Source of the DNA: Bacteroidota bacterium
GTDB taxonomy: Bacteria; Bacteroidota; Bacteroidia; Chitinophagales; Chitinophagaceae
DNA: 64,000 nt
Direction of reading: 5' to 3'
Assembly: GCA_947448725.1 (NCBI GenBank)
Contig: CANFOM010000006.1
Coordinates: 62,001 to 126,000 of the forward strand
Below the pieces are notes generated by a model. It had not been told where the DNA came from. It worked only from the letters and a program-made list of their open reading frames with translations, and did no database searches. Position numbers and translations under genes: made by a program. This document shows, piece by piece, positions 40,822 through 50,227 of the stretch (its first letter is position 1; the number at the start of each line of letters is the position of its first letter).

Positions 40822-42183
40822 CTAAATGTAAAACGTTAGTTTAAATTGATTGATGGAATCATCAACAATTGAATAAGTAATTTTAGCATGATGGATAGCT
40901 AAAATTCGCTCTACAATTCTTAAGCCTAAACCAAAACCAGCTGTACCCAATGCGTTTTGACCTCTCATAAAGGGTTCAAATAAGCGCTTTTGATCCGATT
41001 CACTTATTACCATCCCATTATTTGAGATCGTACAATGTATTTGATCTTGTTCTTGATCAATGCGAATTTTAACTTCTTTATTACTACTATAATTATAGGC
41101 ATTTTTTAATAAGTTCATAAAAACAATTTCAAGCATTATTTTATTCCCCCTAACTTCTCTTATATCATCTGATTCATTTTCAATATGAATATCAAAATAA
41201 ATCTTACCATCGGAATGTTGTTGGTTAATTTTTTCAATACAATTATACAATATTTCATCTAGTCTTTGCATTTCTTCCAGATCGGAAATTGATTTTTGAT
41301 TCTTAGATAAAATCAACAATGAATGTATCAATTCGGAAATTTGATTGGTATCTGATAAAATTTTATTTAAAAAGTCTTTTGTATCTAAGGAAATAGTAGG
41401 ATCAATTATTTTATTTTCTATTTGCGCCATCATTCTTGAAATAGGCGTTCTTAACTCATGGGAAGCATTGGCGGTAAACTCTAATTGATCTTTTAAAGAG
41501 TCATCAATACGCTTAAGCATTAGGTTAAACTCATTCGCTAATAAATCAATTTCATTTTTTTCAGATTTTATTTCTATACGTTCACCTAAATTATTTTCAT
41601 TGATAGATTTTATTTTCTTATGAAAAAAATGCAGAGGTATCAGTAGTCTATCTATGGTAATTCTGGTTAAAAATAAAGCGAGCAATGTAAAAATGACAAA
41701 GGAAAAAGATAAAACATAAATCAAATATTGTAATTTTCTGAGGCCTGACGTGTCTTTTGCAGAAATTAAAATATAGTAGGGTTCATTTTTTAAATTATAA
41801 TAGCTGCCAAAAATTTCTGTATCATTTACTCTTTTAAAAAATTGCTTCTGCTTACCTAATGCTAGCAGATCGCGTTTTTCCCAGGTGAATAAGGAATCAT
41901 ATAGGCTACTATAGATTAATTTGAAATCTTTGTTAAAAACCAATGTTTTTTCATCAAAAAGATTGTCTACTTTTTGCCTATCTAAATTTTTAATTAATTC
42001 CTGATCAGTTTCTTTCAATTCAATTAATAGTTCAACAGTAGACAAGGCCTTTTGCCTTAGTCTATCTTGAAATTCTTCAGATCTAAAATCAGAAAAAAGT
42101 AAGACTACCGTGATACCTATGATAGCATAGAGTACAGAAAATAGTATGGTTACGAATAATGAAATTCTTGACTTTAATGTCAT
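40822..42183 (-). CDS. Sensor histidine kinase
   Basis: 453 aa; two TM; ELRTPISRMMAQIE H-box in FTANASHELRTPIS; GTAGFGLGLRIVERI. Confidence 0.93.
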   Translation of the reverse strand: MTLKSRISLFVTILFSVLYAIIGITVVLLFSDFRSEEFQDRLRQKALSTVELLIELKETDQELIKNLDRQKVDNLFDEKTLVFNKDFKLIYSSLYDSLFTWEKRDLLALGKQKQFFKRVNDTEIFGSYYNLKNEPYYILISAKDTSGLRKLQYLIYVLSFSFVIFTLLALFLTRITIDRLLIPLHFFHKKIKSINENNLGERIEIKSEKNEIDLLANEFNLMLKRIDDSLKDQLEFTANASHELRTPISRMMAQIENKIIDPTISLDTKDFLNKILSDTNQISELIHSLLILSKNQKSISDLEEMQRLDEILYNCIEKINQQHSDGKIYFDIHIENESDDIREVRGNKIMLEIVFMNLLKNAYNYSSNKEVKIRIDQEQDQIHCTISNNGMVISESDQKRLFEPFMRGQNALGTAGFGLGLRIVERILAIHHAKITYSIVDDSINQFKLTFYI

Positions 42184-42857
42184 ATATCATTCTTTAAAAA
42201 ATAGCCAAATCCAACTTTGGTATGGATTAATTTTATTGCTGAATTTTTATCAATTTTCTTTCTAAGTGAATTGATGTAGACTTCGATAGTATTTTGATTG
42301 GTGATGACTTGATAATCCCATAGTTTTTCGCTAATGGTTGTTTTGGAAACCACTTTGCCATTGGCCGATGCTAAAATATTCAACAATTTAAACTCTTTGG
42401 GGGTTAATTGTATTTCAATTCCTGAACGTTTTACACTCATTTCAGAATTAGATATGATCAAATCTTCAACTACTAAATCCACTTCTTGCTGTGGAACATC
42501 TTTGCGTTTTAACAAGGAATTTATTCTTGCAAAAAGTTCTTCAAAATGAAATGGCTTTAATAAATAATCATCCGCCCCATTATGGAATGCTTTTAATTTA
42601 TCTTCAATTTCTCCAAAAGCGGTAAGCATTAAAATAGGCACTTTTTTATCCTTAGCTCTAATGGCCATGCAAACTTCTAATCCATTTTGACCCGGTACAT
42701 TAATGTCTAATATGACCAAATCATACAACTCATTATTAAATTGATGTATCGCCATAGTTCCGTCCAATACTGCGGAGCAATCGAAACCTTTGGTTTTAAG
42801 AAATTTTTCAATTTCTTTAGAAAGTGTATGGTCGTCCTCCAATAAAAGTATTTTCAT
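42180..42857 (-). CDS. OmpR/PhoB-family response regulator
   Basis: 225 aa; MKILLLEDDHTLSKEI, DLVILDINVPGQNGLEV, PILMLTAFG, DYLLKPF; winged helix ELTPKEFKLL-like; ATGA overlap with the kinase. Confidence 0.95.
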   Translation of the reverse strand: MKILLLEDDHTLSKEIEKFLKTKGFDCSAVLDGTMAIHQFNNELYDLVILDINVPGQNGLEVCMAIRAKDKKVPILMLTAFGEIEDKLKAFHNGADDYLLKPFHFEELFARINSLLKRKDVPQQEVDLVVEDLIISNSEMSVKRSGIEIQLTPKEFKLLNILASANGKVVSKTTISEKLWDYQVITNQNTIEVYINSLRKKIDKNSAIKLIHTKVGFGYFLKNDI

Positions 42858-42941
42858 AATATTAATCTTAAAACGAAGTTACAACATATCAATTTAGTCA
42901 AATACGTCCATTTCTATATTTAACATTCTACTATAATCTTC

Positions 42942-42958
42942 CTTAAAAATTCCTTAAT
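42942..42958. promoter_or_regulatory. Candidate OmpR-family binding repeat upstream of response regulator gene
   Basis: CTTAAA-aattc-CTTAAT, same CTTAAA-N5-CTTAAT pattern as at 40791-40807. Confidence 0.55.
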
Positions 42959-43035
42959 TTGACTAGGATGGGCATTGGTTTACAATTCTTAGCAGGTTTA
43001 CCGAGTAGGACTGTGGTCAAAATAGGAACTAAATC

Positions 43036-43944
43036 CTATTTCCAACAAGCCAATAAGATTCCAACAATTGCTTTTACTACCATAAGTCCATCTATGAGTA
43101 ATATATTCTCATCAATGGCTTTTCGTTTTTGAATAAGATATGTCACTAATAAAATTAGAATAGAAATTAAAAAAGGAATTACTAAATAAATAAAAGATTG
43201 TTGTAATCTAAAAAATAACGATAGCGCTAAATATAAAAATAATAACGGGAAAACTAATTTATACATAGTGGGTTTGATGCCATATTTTACTATAAGCGTT
43301 TTCACTTTTTCATCGCTGTCTCTGTTTAAATCTTTTATATCAAATAAAATAGCTAGTATTAAAATGAATAAAAATAATTGTAGCAAATACATAAATATAT
43401 AATTACGAAAAGAATTTAAAATAATTGGCCCATTAGCCTTCAATAGCAAGGGCGTAAGTCCACACATTACTACCCATACCCATGCAATACTTAAAGATTT
43501 TAGCAAGCCTTTATGTCTAATTTGTAGTCTTTTAAATAGCAAATGAGCATATTGATAAAAAAATGAAATAAGTAATGTTAGGATTAAAATACACTTTAGC
43601 AGGGGCGTTAAAGAAAAAAATACTTCAATTACTTTCAGTTTAATAAAGGCAATATATAAACCTACCCCTATTAAAACAAACTGTCTTAATTTTAGATAGC
43701 GCTTATTTTGTATATACCATTGCGACCTTTCATTATAGATACCTATTTCTATTTCATCAAAATATGCATAAGTATAATAAACTACTGTACTAGTATAAAT
43801 AAATACAACTAAATATAAGGAAGGTGCTGTTTTAAAAATAGCTAAGTGGGTTTCCACACTTAATAATGCTGCGGCAATTCCATAAAAGTGATTGCTCCAC
43901 AATAACAAACCCTTCCAGTTAAAAAATGTTTTTCCTTTCAACAC
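43036..43944 (-). CDS. UbiA prenyltransferase-like integral membrane protein
   Basis: 302 aa; many TM helices; FDIKDLNRDSDEKVKTLIVKYGIKPT resembles the second Asp-rich UbiA motif; first motif not clearly conserved. Confidence 0.5.
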   Translation of the reverse strand: MLKGKTFFNWKGLLLWSNHFYGIAAALLSVETHLAIFKTAPSLYLVVFIYTSTVVYYTYAYFDEIEIGIYNERSQWYIQNKRYLKLRQFVLIGVGLYIAFIKLKVIEVFFSLTPLLKCILILTLLISFFYQYAHLLFKRLQIRHKGLLKSLSIAWVWVVMCGLTPLLLKANGPIILNSFRNYIFMYLLQLFLFILILAILFDIKDLNRDSDEKVKTLIVKYGIKPTMYKLVFPLLFLYLALSLFFRLQQSFIYLVIPFLISILILLVTYLIQKRKAIDENILLIDGLMVVKAIVGILLACWK

Positions 43945-44012
43945 AATAAAATTAGGCCATCCCAGTCATGATAAGATAAGTGATGCATAAAAATAAAATA
44001 GATTTAAATTGA

Positions 44013-46169
44013 TTACTCTAAAGCATAAGCAACATAAGCATCCCCCGATTTAGTGCCTAATTTACCGCCTCCACAGGCTATAACTACATATTGTTTGCCC
44101 TTATAACTATACACAGTGGGTGTTGCAAAGCCTGGTGCTGGTAAAGTGGTTTCCCAAAGTAACTTGCCATTATTTTTATTAAACGCTCTAAACTTACCAT
44201 CTCTAGTAGCCGCTATAAACAAAACCCCACCTGCGGTAACTACTGGTCCACCATAATTTTCGGTTCCTGAATGAATGCCTTTAGCAAGTAATTCAGGATA
44301 ATCCCCTAAAGTATCTTTCCATATAATTTTTCCTGTATTTAAATTAATAGCATTCAATGTTCCCCAAGGGGGTGTTACGGCAGGATAGCCTTCTTTGGTT
44401 AAAAATTTATTATACCCTGTTGAAGTATAAGGCATTTTCCAATAAGGGTCTTCCATTTTAATCGGAGGTGTATAAACCAATTTTTGCTTTTCTTTAATAT
44501 CCAGTACATAAGTAGAAAGCGCATCTACTTCTTCTTTTTTTAAGCGCTTAAAAGAGGGCATCATTCTTCTTCCACTTGCCAACAATTCACTAAAACTTGT
44601 TGTGGTATATTTTTTTTCTGCGCCAATAATTGTAGGATAATTACCCGAACCTTTTCTTTCTAATCCATGGCAGGCAGCACAATTATTCATGTAAATTCTT
44701 TTACCTGCCAATTCATTGGTCTCTTTTTTAGGTGCTTCATTTTTGTTTTCAATCATTGTTAATATCCAAGGCATTTCATTGGCATTGACATACAATACAC
44801 CAGTGGTCGGATCATATGCAGGCCCGCCCCATTCCGCACCGCCATCAAATCCTGGAAAAATAACAGTCCCTTTTTTGGAAGTAGGATTAAATATAAAACC
44901 AGAATTTACTTTTGATAATCTTACTTTGATATCTGCATATGAACTATCAGGTATAAAATGATTCAAATCTTTTTCCGTTAAAGATTGTCTCGCAAAGGGT
45001 TCTATAAAAGTAGGCCATGGTTGGGTGGGTGATAATTTTTCCCCTACCAATTCAGACTCATGTGGCACTGGCCTTTCTTCCACAGGATAAATGGGCTTAC
45101 CCGTAAGTCTATCTAATAAAAATATAAAACCCGACTTAGTAGGTTGCGCAACAGCTTCAATTTTTTTACCATCCTTAGTAATTGTAACTAAAGCCGGAGG
45201 CGTTGGTAAATCTCGGTCCCACACATCATGGTGTACCGTTTGAAAATGCCAGATTCTTTTTCCTGTAGCAGCATCCAAAGCCAATAAACTATTAGCAAAT
45301 AAATCATTCCCTAAACGCTTGCCTCCATAAAAATCATAAGAGGCAGACCCAATGGGTGCATAAACAATTCCCTTGGCTTCATCCATGCTAAACCCTGACC
45401 AGGCATTGGCTCCACCAATATGTTTCCATGCTTCTTTATCTTCCCAGCTTTCATATCCTACTTCACCAGGCTGTGGAATGGTATGAAATATCCAACGCAA
45501 TTTACCAGTGTGTACATCATAAGCTCTAATAAAACCAGGCGCTGCTGCTGCAATTTCATCTACTCTTGTGCTAAGAATAATTAAATCTTTATAAATAATT
45601 CCAGGACTAGTCATAGCAAGATATAAGTCTTGTACTCCTCGGCCTAAATCATTATGTAAATCCAATTTACCTGCATTGCCAAATTCTTTAATAGGCTTTC
45701 CTGTGATGGCATCTATACAATATAAATTAGACCCTACGCCATAAAACAATCTCTTTGTTTTATCATCTGCATAATAGGTAACTCCTCTACAAACATTCAT
45801 TGAAAAATAGCCAGCACCTTTATAATCATTGTTATTAATATCAAATGGATCAAAAATCCAATTTTGAATTCCTGAAGCTGCATTCAATGCAATTAATTTT
45901 AAAGTGGGGGACACAGCATACAATAAATCATTTACAACAATTGAATTAACCTGCATCTGGGTATGCTCACTTGTATCTCCTGTATGAAATTCCCAGGCTT
46001 TGGTTAAATGCATTACATTATTGGTATCAATTTCGGTCAGTCCCGAATACCTCCTATTTTCTTTACTTCCTCCATACACCTCCCATTTGCCTAATGAGGT
46101 GTTTTTTGTAGTACAAGAAATCATTAAAAAAATAAATAAAACAAAATGGAAGTAGTCAATTTTTTTCAT
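44013..46169 (-). CDS. PQQ-dependent dehydrogenase with internal cytochrome c domain, lipoprotein
   Basis: 718 aa; KWEVYGGSKENRRYSGLTEIDTNNV; repeated LDAATGKRIWHFQT-type blades; NCAACHGLERKGSGNYP. Confidence 0.9.
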   Translation of the reverse strand: MKKIDYFHFVLFIFLMISCTTKNTSLGKWEVYGGSKENRRYSGLTEIDTNNVMHLTKAWEFHTGDTSEHTQMQVNSIVVNDLLYAVSPTLKLIALNAASGIQNWIFDPFDINNNDYKGAGYFSMNVCRGVTYYADDKTKRLFYGVGSNLYCIDAITGKPIKEFGNAGKLDLHNDLGRGVQDLYLAMTSPGIIYKDLIILSTRVDEIAAAAPGFIRAYDVHTGKLRWIFHTIPQPGEVGYESWEDKEAWKHIGGANAWSGFSMDEAKGIVYAPIGSASYDFYGGKRLGNDLFANSLLALDAATGKRIWHFQTVHHDVWDRDLPTPPALVTITKDGKKIEAVAQPTKSGFIFLLDRLTGKPIYPVEERPVPHESELVGEKLSPTQPWPTFIEPFARQSLTEKDLNHFIPDSSYADIKVRLSKVNSGFIFNPTSKKGTVIFPGFDGGAEWGGPAYDPTTGVLYVNANEMPWILTMIENKNEAPKKETNELAGKRIYMNNCAACHGLERKGSGNYPTIIGAEKKYTTTSFSELLASGRRMMPSFKRLKKEEVDALSTYVLDIKEKQKLVYTPPIKMEDPYWKMPYTSTGYNKFLTKEGYPAVTPPWGTLNAINLNTGKIIWKDTLGDYPELLAKGIHSGTENYGGPVVTAGGVLFIAATRDGKFRAFNKNNGKLLWETTLPAPGFATPTVYSYKGKQYVVIACGGGKLGTKSGDAYVAYALE

Positions 46170-46263
46170 AGGACGTTTATATAAGATATTTCAAATGTAA
46201 TTATTTTAATGCTTTACAGGGATTCACTTAACGTGAATTAAATACTCATAAGGCTACCTTAAA

Positions 46264-46303
46264 TTAATAAAAAATAGCCACCCGATGCACCCAGGATGGC
46301 TAT
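46264..46303 (-). terminator. Intrinsic terminator downstream of the MBL/rhodanese gene
   Basis: Minus strand ATAGCCATCC...GGGTGGCTAT followed by T-rich tract. Confidence 0.7.
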
Positions 46304-46342
46304 TATACAAGTATATTTTATAATTAGGGCTAACTACTTGAT

Positions 46343-47776
46343 TTATAGTAGTAAACTAGTAGGTAGGGAGTAGTCTGTTAACTTAAATTGTTTAGACTCT
46401 TTTAATTCTTTAAACCCGCCTTTGATGTCTATTAAGTTTTTAAAGCCGCGGGCTTTTAAAATAGAGATAAAAATCATGGAACGATAGCCACCTGCACAAT
46501 GAACATAGTAGGTTTTATCTTTATCGATGGAAGCCATACTTTCATTGATAAAATCAAGTGGCGCATTTTGTGCTCCAATAATATGTTCGCTTTTAAATTC
46601 AGAAGCTTTTCTTACATCTAAAATTGTCATTGCAGCATCATTGGATTTAATAGCAACCAATGCTTGCGTATCTATAGAACTAATATGATCTATTTCTTTG
46701 CCTGCTTTTACCCAAGCTTCAAATCCGCCTTCTAAAAAGCCGATGGTATAATCATAACCTACGCGCGCTAATCTGGTAATAATTTCCATTGCTCTTCCTT
46801 CTTCAGCGACCAATAATATTTTTTGTTTGATGTCTGGTATCATGGCCCCTACCCATGGCGCAAAACTTCCATCTATGCCAATATTAATAGAATTGGGAAT
46901 AAATCCTTTTGCAAATGTTTGTGCATCGCGCGTATCTAAAATTAAGGCGCTGGTTTCATTGGCTGCTACTTCAAAAGCTGCAGCACTTAGTGCCTGCTGT
47001 CCTCTTTCCAACACCTGGTCAATACTTTCATAGCCTTGAATATTCATCATTACATTTAATGGGAAATAGCCAGGAGGCGCTACCAGCCCATCTAATACTG
47101 CCGTAATAAATTCTTCTTTACTTAATTTTGGATCCAATGCATAATTGGTTTGTTTTTGATGCCCTAAGGTATCTTGGGTTTCTGTACTCATTTTTTTTCC
47201 GCAAGCACTTCCCGCACCATGCGCTGGATAAATAACAATCGAATCTGACAATGGCATTATTTTATTTTGCAAGGAATCAAATAAATAACCTGCTAAAATT
47301 TCTTGTGTAAGTTCTGATTTTATTTTTTGTGCTAAGTCCGGGCGACCCACATCTCCAATAAATAAAGTATCGCCACTAAATAAGGCTGTTTCTTTCCCTT
47401 GCTCATCTATCAATAAATAACAAGTGCTTTCCATCGTATGGCCTGGTGTATGCAACACTTTTATTTTAACTTTTCCTAGTGTGATTTCTTCCCCATCTTT
47501 GGCGGCATAAAATTCAAAAGCTGGCGCAGCATTCGGACCATAAACAATTTTAGCCCCCGTTTTTTTAGCGAGGTCGATATGCCCCGAAACAAAATCAGCA
47601 TGGAAATGTGTCTCTAAAACATATTTAATTTTTGCTTTGTCCAAAGCCGCTTTATGGATATAAGGTTGCACTTCTCTTAGTGGGTCAATTATGGCCACTT
47701 CGCCATCACTCATAATATAATAGGCCCCTTGTGCCAAACATCCCGTATAAATTTGTTCTACTTTCATAATTATCAA
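46343..47776 (-). CDS. MBL-fold persulfide dioxygenase-like protein with rhodanese domains
   Basis: 477 aa; ETHFHADFVSGHIDLA, VLHTPGHTMESTCYLL, FSGDTLFIGDVGRPDL; rhodanese YYVHCAGGYRSMI. Confidence 0.92.
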   Translation of the reverse strand: MIIMKVEQIYTGCLAQGAYYIMSDGEVAIIDPLREVQPYIHKAALDKAKIKYVLETHFHADFVSGHIDLAKKTGAKIVYGPNAAPAFEFYAAKDGEEITLGKVKIKVLHTPGHTMESTCYLLIDEQGKETALFSGDTLFIGDVGRPDLAQKIKSELTQEILAGYLFDSLQNKIMPLSDSIVIYPAHGAGSACGKKMSTETQDTLGHQKQTNYALDPKLSKEEFITAVLDGLVAPPGYFPLNVMMNIQGYESIDQVLERGQQALSAAAFEVAANETSALILDTRDAQTFAKGFIPNSINIGIDGSFAPWVGAMIPDIKQKILLVAEEGRAMEIITRLARVGYDYTIGFLEGGFEAWVKAGKEIDHISSIDTQALVAIKSNDAAMTILDVRKASEFKSEHIIGAQNAPLDFINESMASIDKDKTYYVHCAGGYRSMIFISILKARGFKNLIDIKGGFKELKESKQFKLTDYSLPTSLLL

Positions 47777-47815
47777 TTAACCTTTCAAAGTTGCCTTATA
47801 AAATTAGCAAATACC

Positions 47816-47829
47816 GTGACAAAAATCAC
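47816..47829. promoter_or_regulatory. Candidate Crp/Fnr-type operator
   Basis: GTGA-caaaaa-TCAC palindrome about 40 bp upstream of the MBL/rhodanese start codon. Confidence 0.4.
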
Positions 47830-47942
47830 TTTTAATAGAAAAATATAAATTTCTAATTGGATCCCTTAATAAAAAGCACTTAAGTGACAATTAGTACTTA
47901 AATTGTAACTCGGTTTTCGGAGATTTGTTAAAAATTAATTAA

Positions 47943-48746
47943 ATGCATTTTCTAGGCTATCTCGCTTCAATACTTATCGGCATTTCTTTAGGGCTTATTG
48001 GGAGCGGAGGTTCCATTTTAACAGTTCCCGTATTGGTATATCTTTTTCAGGTTGAACCCTTACTAGCCACCACATATTCATTGTGTATTGTTGGCTTAAG
48101 TAGCATTGCTGGAGTTATTTCTCGATTAAAACAAAATTTAGTTGATTTTAAAACACTTTTTGTTTTTGGTATTCCTTCCATTGTTGGTGTCTTTTTAGCT
48201 AGAAAATTTTTACTGCCTAATATTCCAGAAGCTATGCATCTCACCAACAATATCCTGCTTACTAAAAGCCATTTTATTATGTTGTTTTTTGCTACCCTCA
48301 TGTTGGTATCTGCCTTGTCCATGATTATTGGAAAAAATAAAAAAGATCAAGAAGGGGTTATACCTATTTACGGATTTAGCTTGATGATTGTAGGATTCGG
48401 AGAAGGCTTATTAACCGGCATTGTTGGTGCAGGTGGTGGTTTTTTGATTATTCCAGCCCTAGTCATTTTAGCAAAATTGCCTATGAAAAAAGCAATCGCC
48501 TCCTCTTTGGTTATTATTAGTATTAAATCATTGGTTGGCTTTACAGGTGACTTATTCCATACGACTGTAGATTGGGCATTTTTATATAAAATTATTGTTT
48601 TAGCCACCCTCGGCATCATTACTGGCAATTACTTAAATAAGAAAATGGATGGGGCTAAGTTAAAAAAAGGATTTGGCGTATTTGTGCTTGGCATGTCCTT
48701 GTTCATTCTTATTGAACAATTTTTCTTTTCTAATTTAATCAAATAG
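47943..48746 (+). CDS. TauE/SafE-family sulfite exporter-like protein
   Basis: 267 aa; SILIGISLGLIGSGGSILTVPVLVYLF and GFGEGLLTGIVGAGGGFLIIPALVIL repeats. Confidence 0.92.
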   Translation: MHFLGYLASILIGISLGLIGSGGSILTVPVLVYLFQVEPLLATTYSLCIVGLSSIAGVISRLKQNLVDFKTLFVFGIPSIVGVFLARKFLLPNIPEAMHLTNNILLTKSHFIMLFFATLMLVSALSMIIGKNKKDQEGVIPIYGFSLMIVGFGEGLLTGIVGAGGGFLIIPALVILAKLPMKKAIASSLVIISIKSLVGFTGDLFHTTVDWAFLYKIIVLATLGIITGNYLNKKMDGAKLKKGFGVFVLGMSLFILIEQFFFSNLIK

Positions 48747-48752
48747 AACTTA

Positions 48753-48783
48753 TTGGGGAAATGATAGTAATCTACTATATTTG
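48753..48783 (+). promoter_or_regulatory. Bacteroidota-type promoter
   Basis: TTG (48753) - 20 bp - TATATTTG (48776-48783), 25 bp before the YeeE/YedE ATG. Confidence 0.55.
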
Positions 48784-48807
48784 TAGACTTATAAATATAG
48801 TTTTACT

Positions 48808-49383
48808 ATGAACGAACTCATCCAAACAATTTCTGCACCTTGGCCCTGGTATGTAGCTGGAACCCTAATAGGGCTTACAGTTCCCACTTTATTGATTATT
48901 GGGAATAAAACTTTTGGAATATCCTCCAATTTGCGTCATTTATGTGCCGCTTGTTTTCCTGCCAATATTACTTTTTTTAAATACGATTGGAAAAAGGAAA
49001 CTTGGAATCTATTTTTTGTTGTTGGTGTTATCATAGGTGCTTTTATTGCAACTCATTATTTATCCAACCCAACATTAATAAAAATCAATCCTGTCTTACA
49101 ACAAGAATTAGCCAAAGAGGGCATCACCGATTTTAAAAATTTATTACCTAAGGATCTTTTTAGTTTTGAAGCCCTTTTTACTTTAAGAGGTTTTATATTA
49201 ATGGTAGTAGGTGGATTTTTAGTAGGGTTTGGCACTAGATATGCCAATGGATGTACTTCGGGTCACTCTATCATGGGCTTAAGTAATTTACAATGGCCTT
49301 CCTTAGTAGCCACCATTTGTTTCATGATAGGAGGTTTTGTAATGACCAATTTTATATTGCCTTATATTTTACAATTAAAATAA
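48808..49383 (+). CDS. YeeE/YedE-family thiosulfate transporter half-protein
   Basis: 191 aa; [40 protein letters not shown]. Confidence 0.9.
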   Translation: MNELIQTISAPWPWYVAGTLIGLTVPTLLIIGNKTFGISSNLRHLCAACFPANITFFKYDWKKETWNLFFVVGVIIGAFIATHYLSNPTLIKINPVLQQELAKEGITDFKNLLPKDLFSFEALFTLRGFILMVVGGFLVGFGTRYANGCTSGHSIMGLSNLQWPSLVATICFMIGGFVMTNFILPYILQLK

Positions 49384-49390
49384 AATTATT

Positions 49391-49876
49391 ATGTCAGAGA
49401 ATAAAGAAATAACTAATTCAGATAAATCAATAGCACACAACAATTCTGCAAAAAAAGAAAATGGTAGAAGCTTAATTAAATACAGCTTGGTGGGCATTGT
49501 ATTTGGAATCGTTTTTGTAAAAGCAGAAATTATTTCTTGGTTTAGAATTCAAGAAATGTTTAAACTTCAAAGCTTTCATATGTATGGGGTCATTGGAACT
49601 GCGGTAGTAGTAGGTGCCCTATCTGTTGCACTCATCAAAAAATTTAAAATAAAAACTTTACAAAAAGAAGCCATCGTTATTACTAATAAACCCTTTACGA
49701 AAGGAAATATTTACGGAGGATTAGTTTTTGGTTTAGGTTGGGCTATGACAGGCGCCTGCCCTGGGCCATTGTTTGCTCAAATAGGCGCGGGTATTGGTTC
49801 TATAAGCATTGTGATAGTAAGTGCACTATTAGGCACTTGGACCTATGGCTATTTTAAAGAAAAGCTCCCACACTAA
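49391..49876 (+). CDS. YeeE/YedE-family half-protein (DUF6691-like)
   Basis: 161 aa; GGLVFGLGWAMTGACPGPLFAQIGAG. Confidence 0.9.
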   Translation: MSENKEITNSDKSIAHNNSAKKENGRSLIKYSLVGIVFGIVFVKAEIISWFRIQEMFKLQSFHMYGVIGTAVVVGALSVALIKKFKIKTLQKEAIVITNKPFTKGNIYGGLVFGLGWAMTGACPGPLFAQIGAGIGSISIVIVSALLGTWTYGYFKEKLPH

Positions 49877-49878
49877 TT

Positions 49879-50208
49879 TTATAGTGAAAATATCTGTTGC
49901 ATCAGCACCCACTTCTCTCCTGGTTTTGCTGTAGGCAATGCTTGTTGGTAATCCCATAACATTTGCTCCCATTGTACTACAATTTCATTATTGGCATCCA
50001 TAGCTGCTTTTTTCTCAAAACTAAAATCATTTCCCACTTCCATAATCATAAATAAACGATTGGCGACTCTGTAAATATCCATGACTTTAATATCAGCATC
50101 TTTAATAGATTTAATAATTTCTGGCCATACCACTTGATGGTACTGCTCATAAGCTGCAATTACTTGCGGATCGTCTTTCAAGTCTACTGCAAAACAATAT
50201 CTAATCAT
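49879..50208 (-). CDS. L-rhamnose mutarotase
   Basis: 109 aa; RYCFAVDLKDDPQVIAAYEQYHQVVWPEIIKSI; MDIYRVANRLFMIMEV. Confidence 0.92.
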   Translation of the reverse strand: MIRYCFAVDLKDDPQVIAAYEQYHQVVWPEIIKSIKDADIKVMDIYRVANRLFMIMEVGNDFSFEKKAAMDANNEIVVQWEQMLWDYQQALPTAKPGEKWVLMQQIFSL

Positions 50209-50227
50209 AGATTTTTATTTAACGTAA

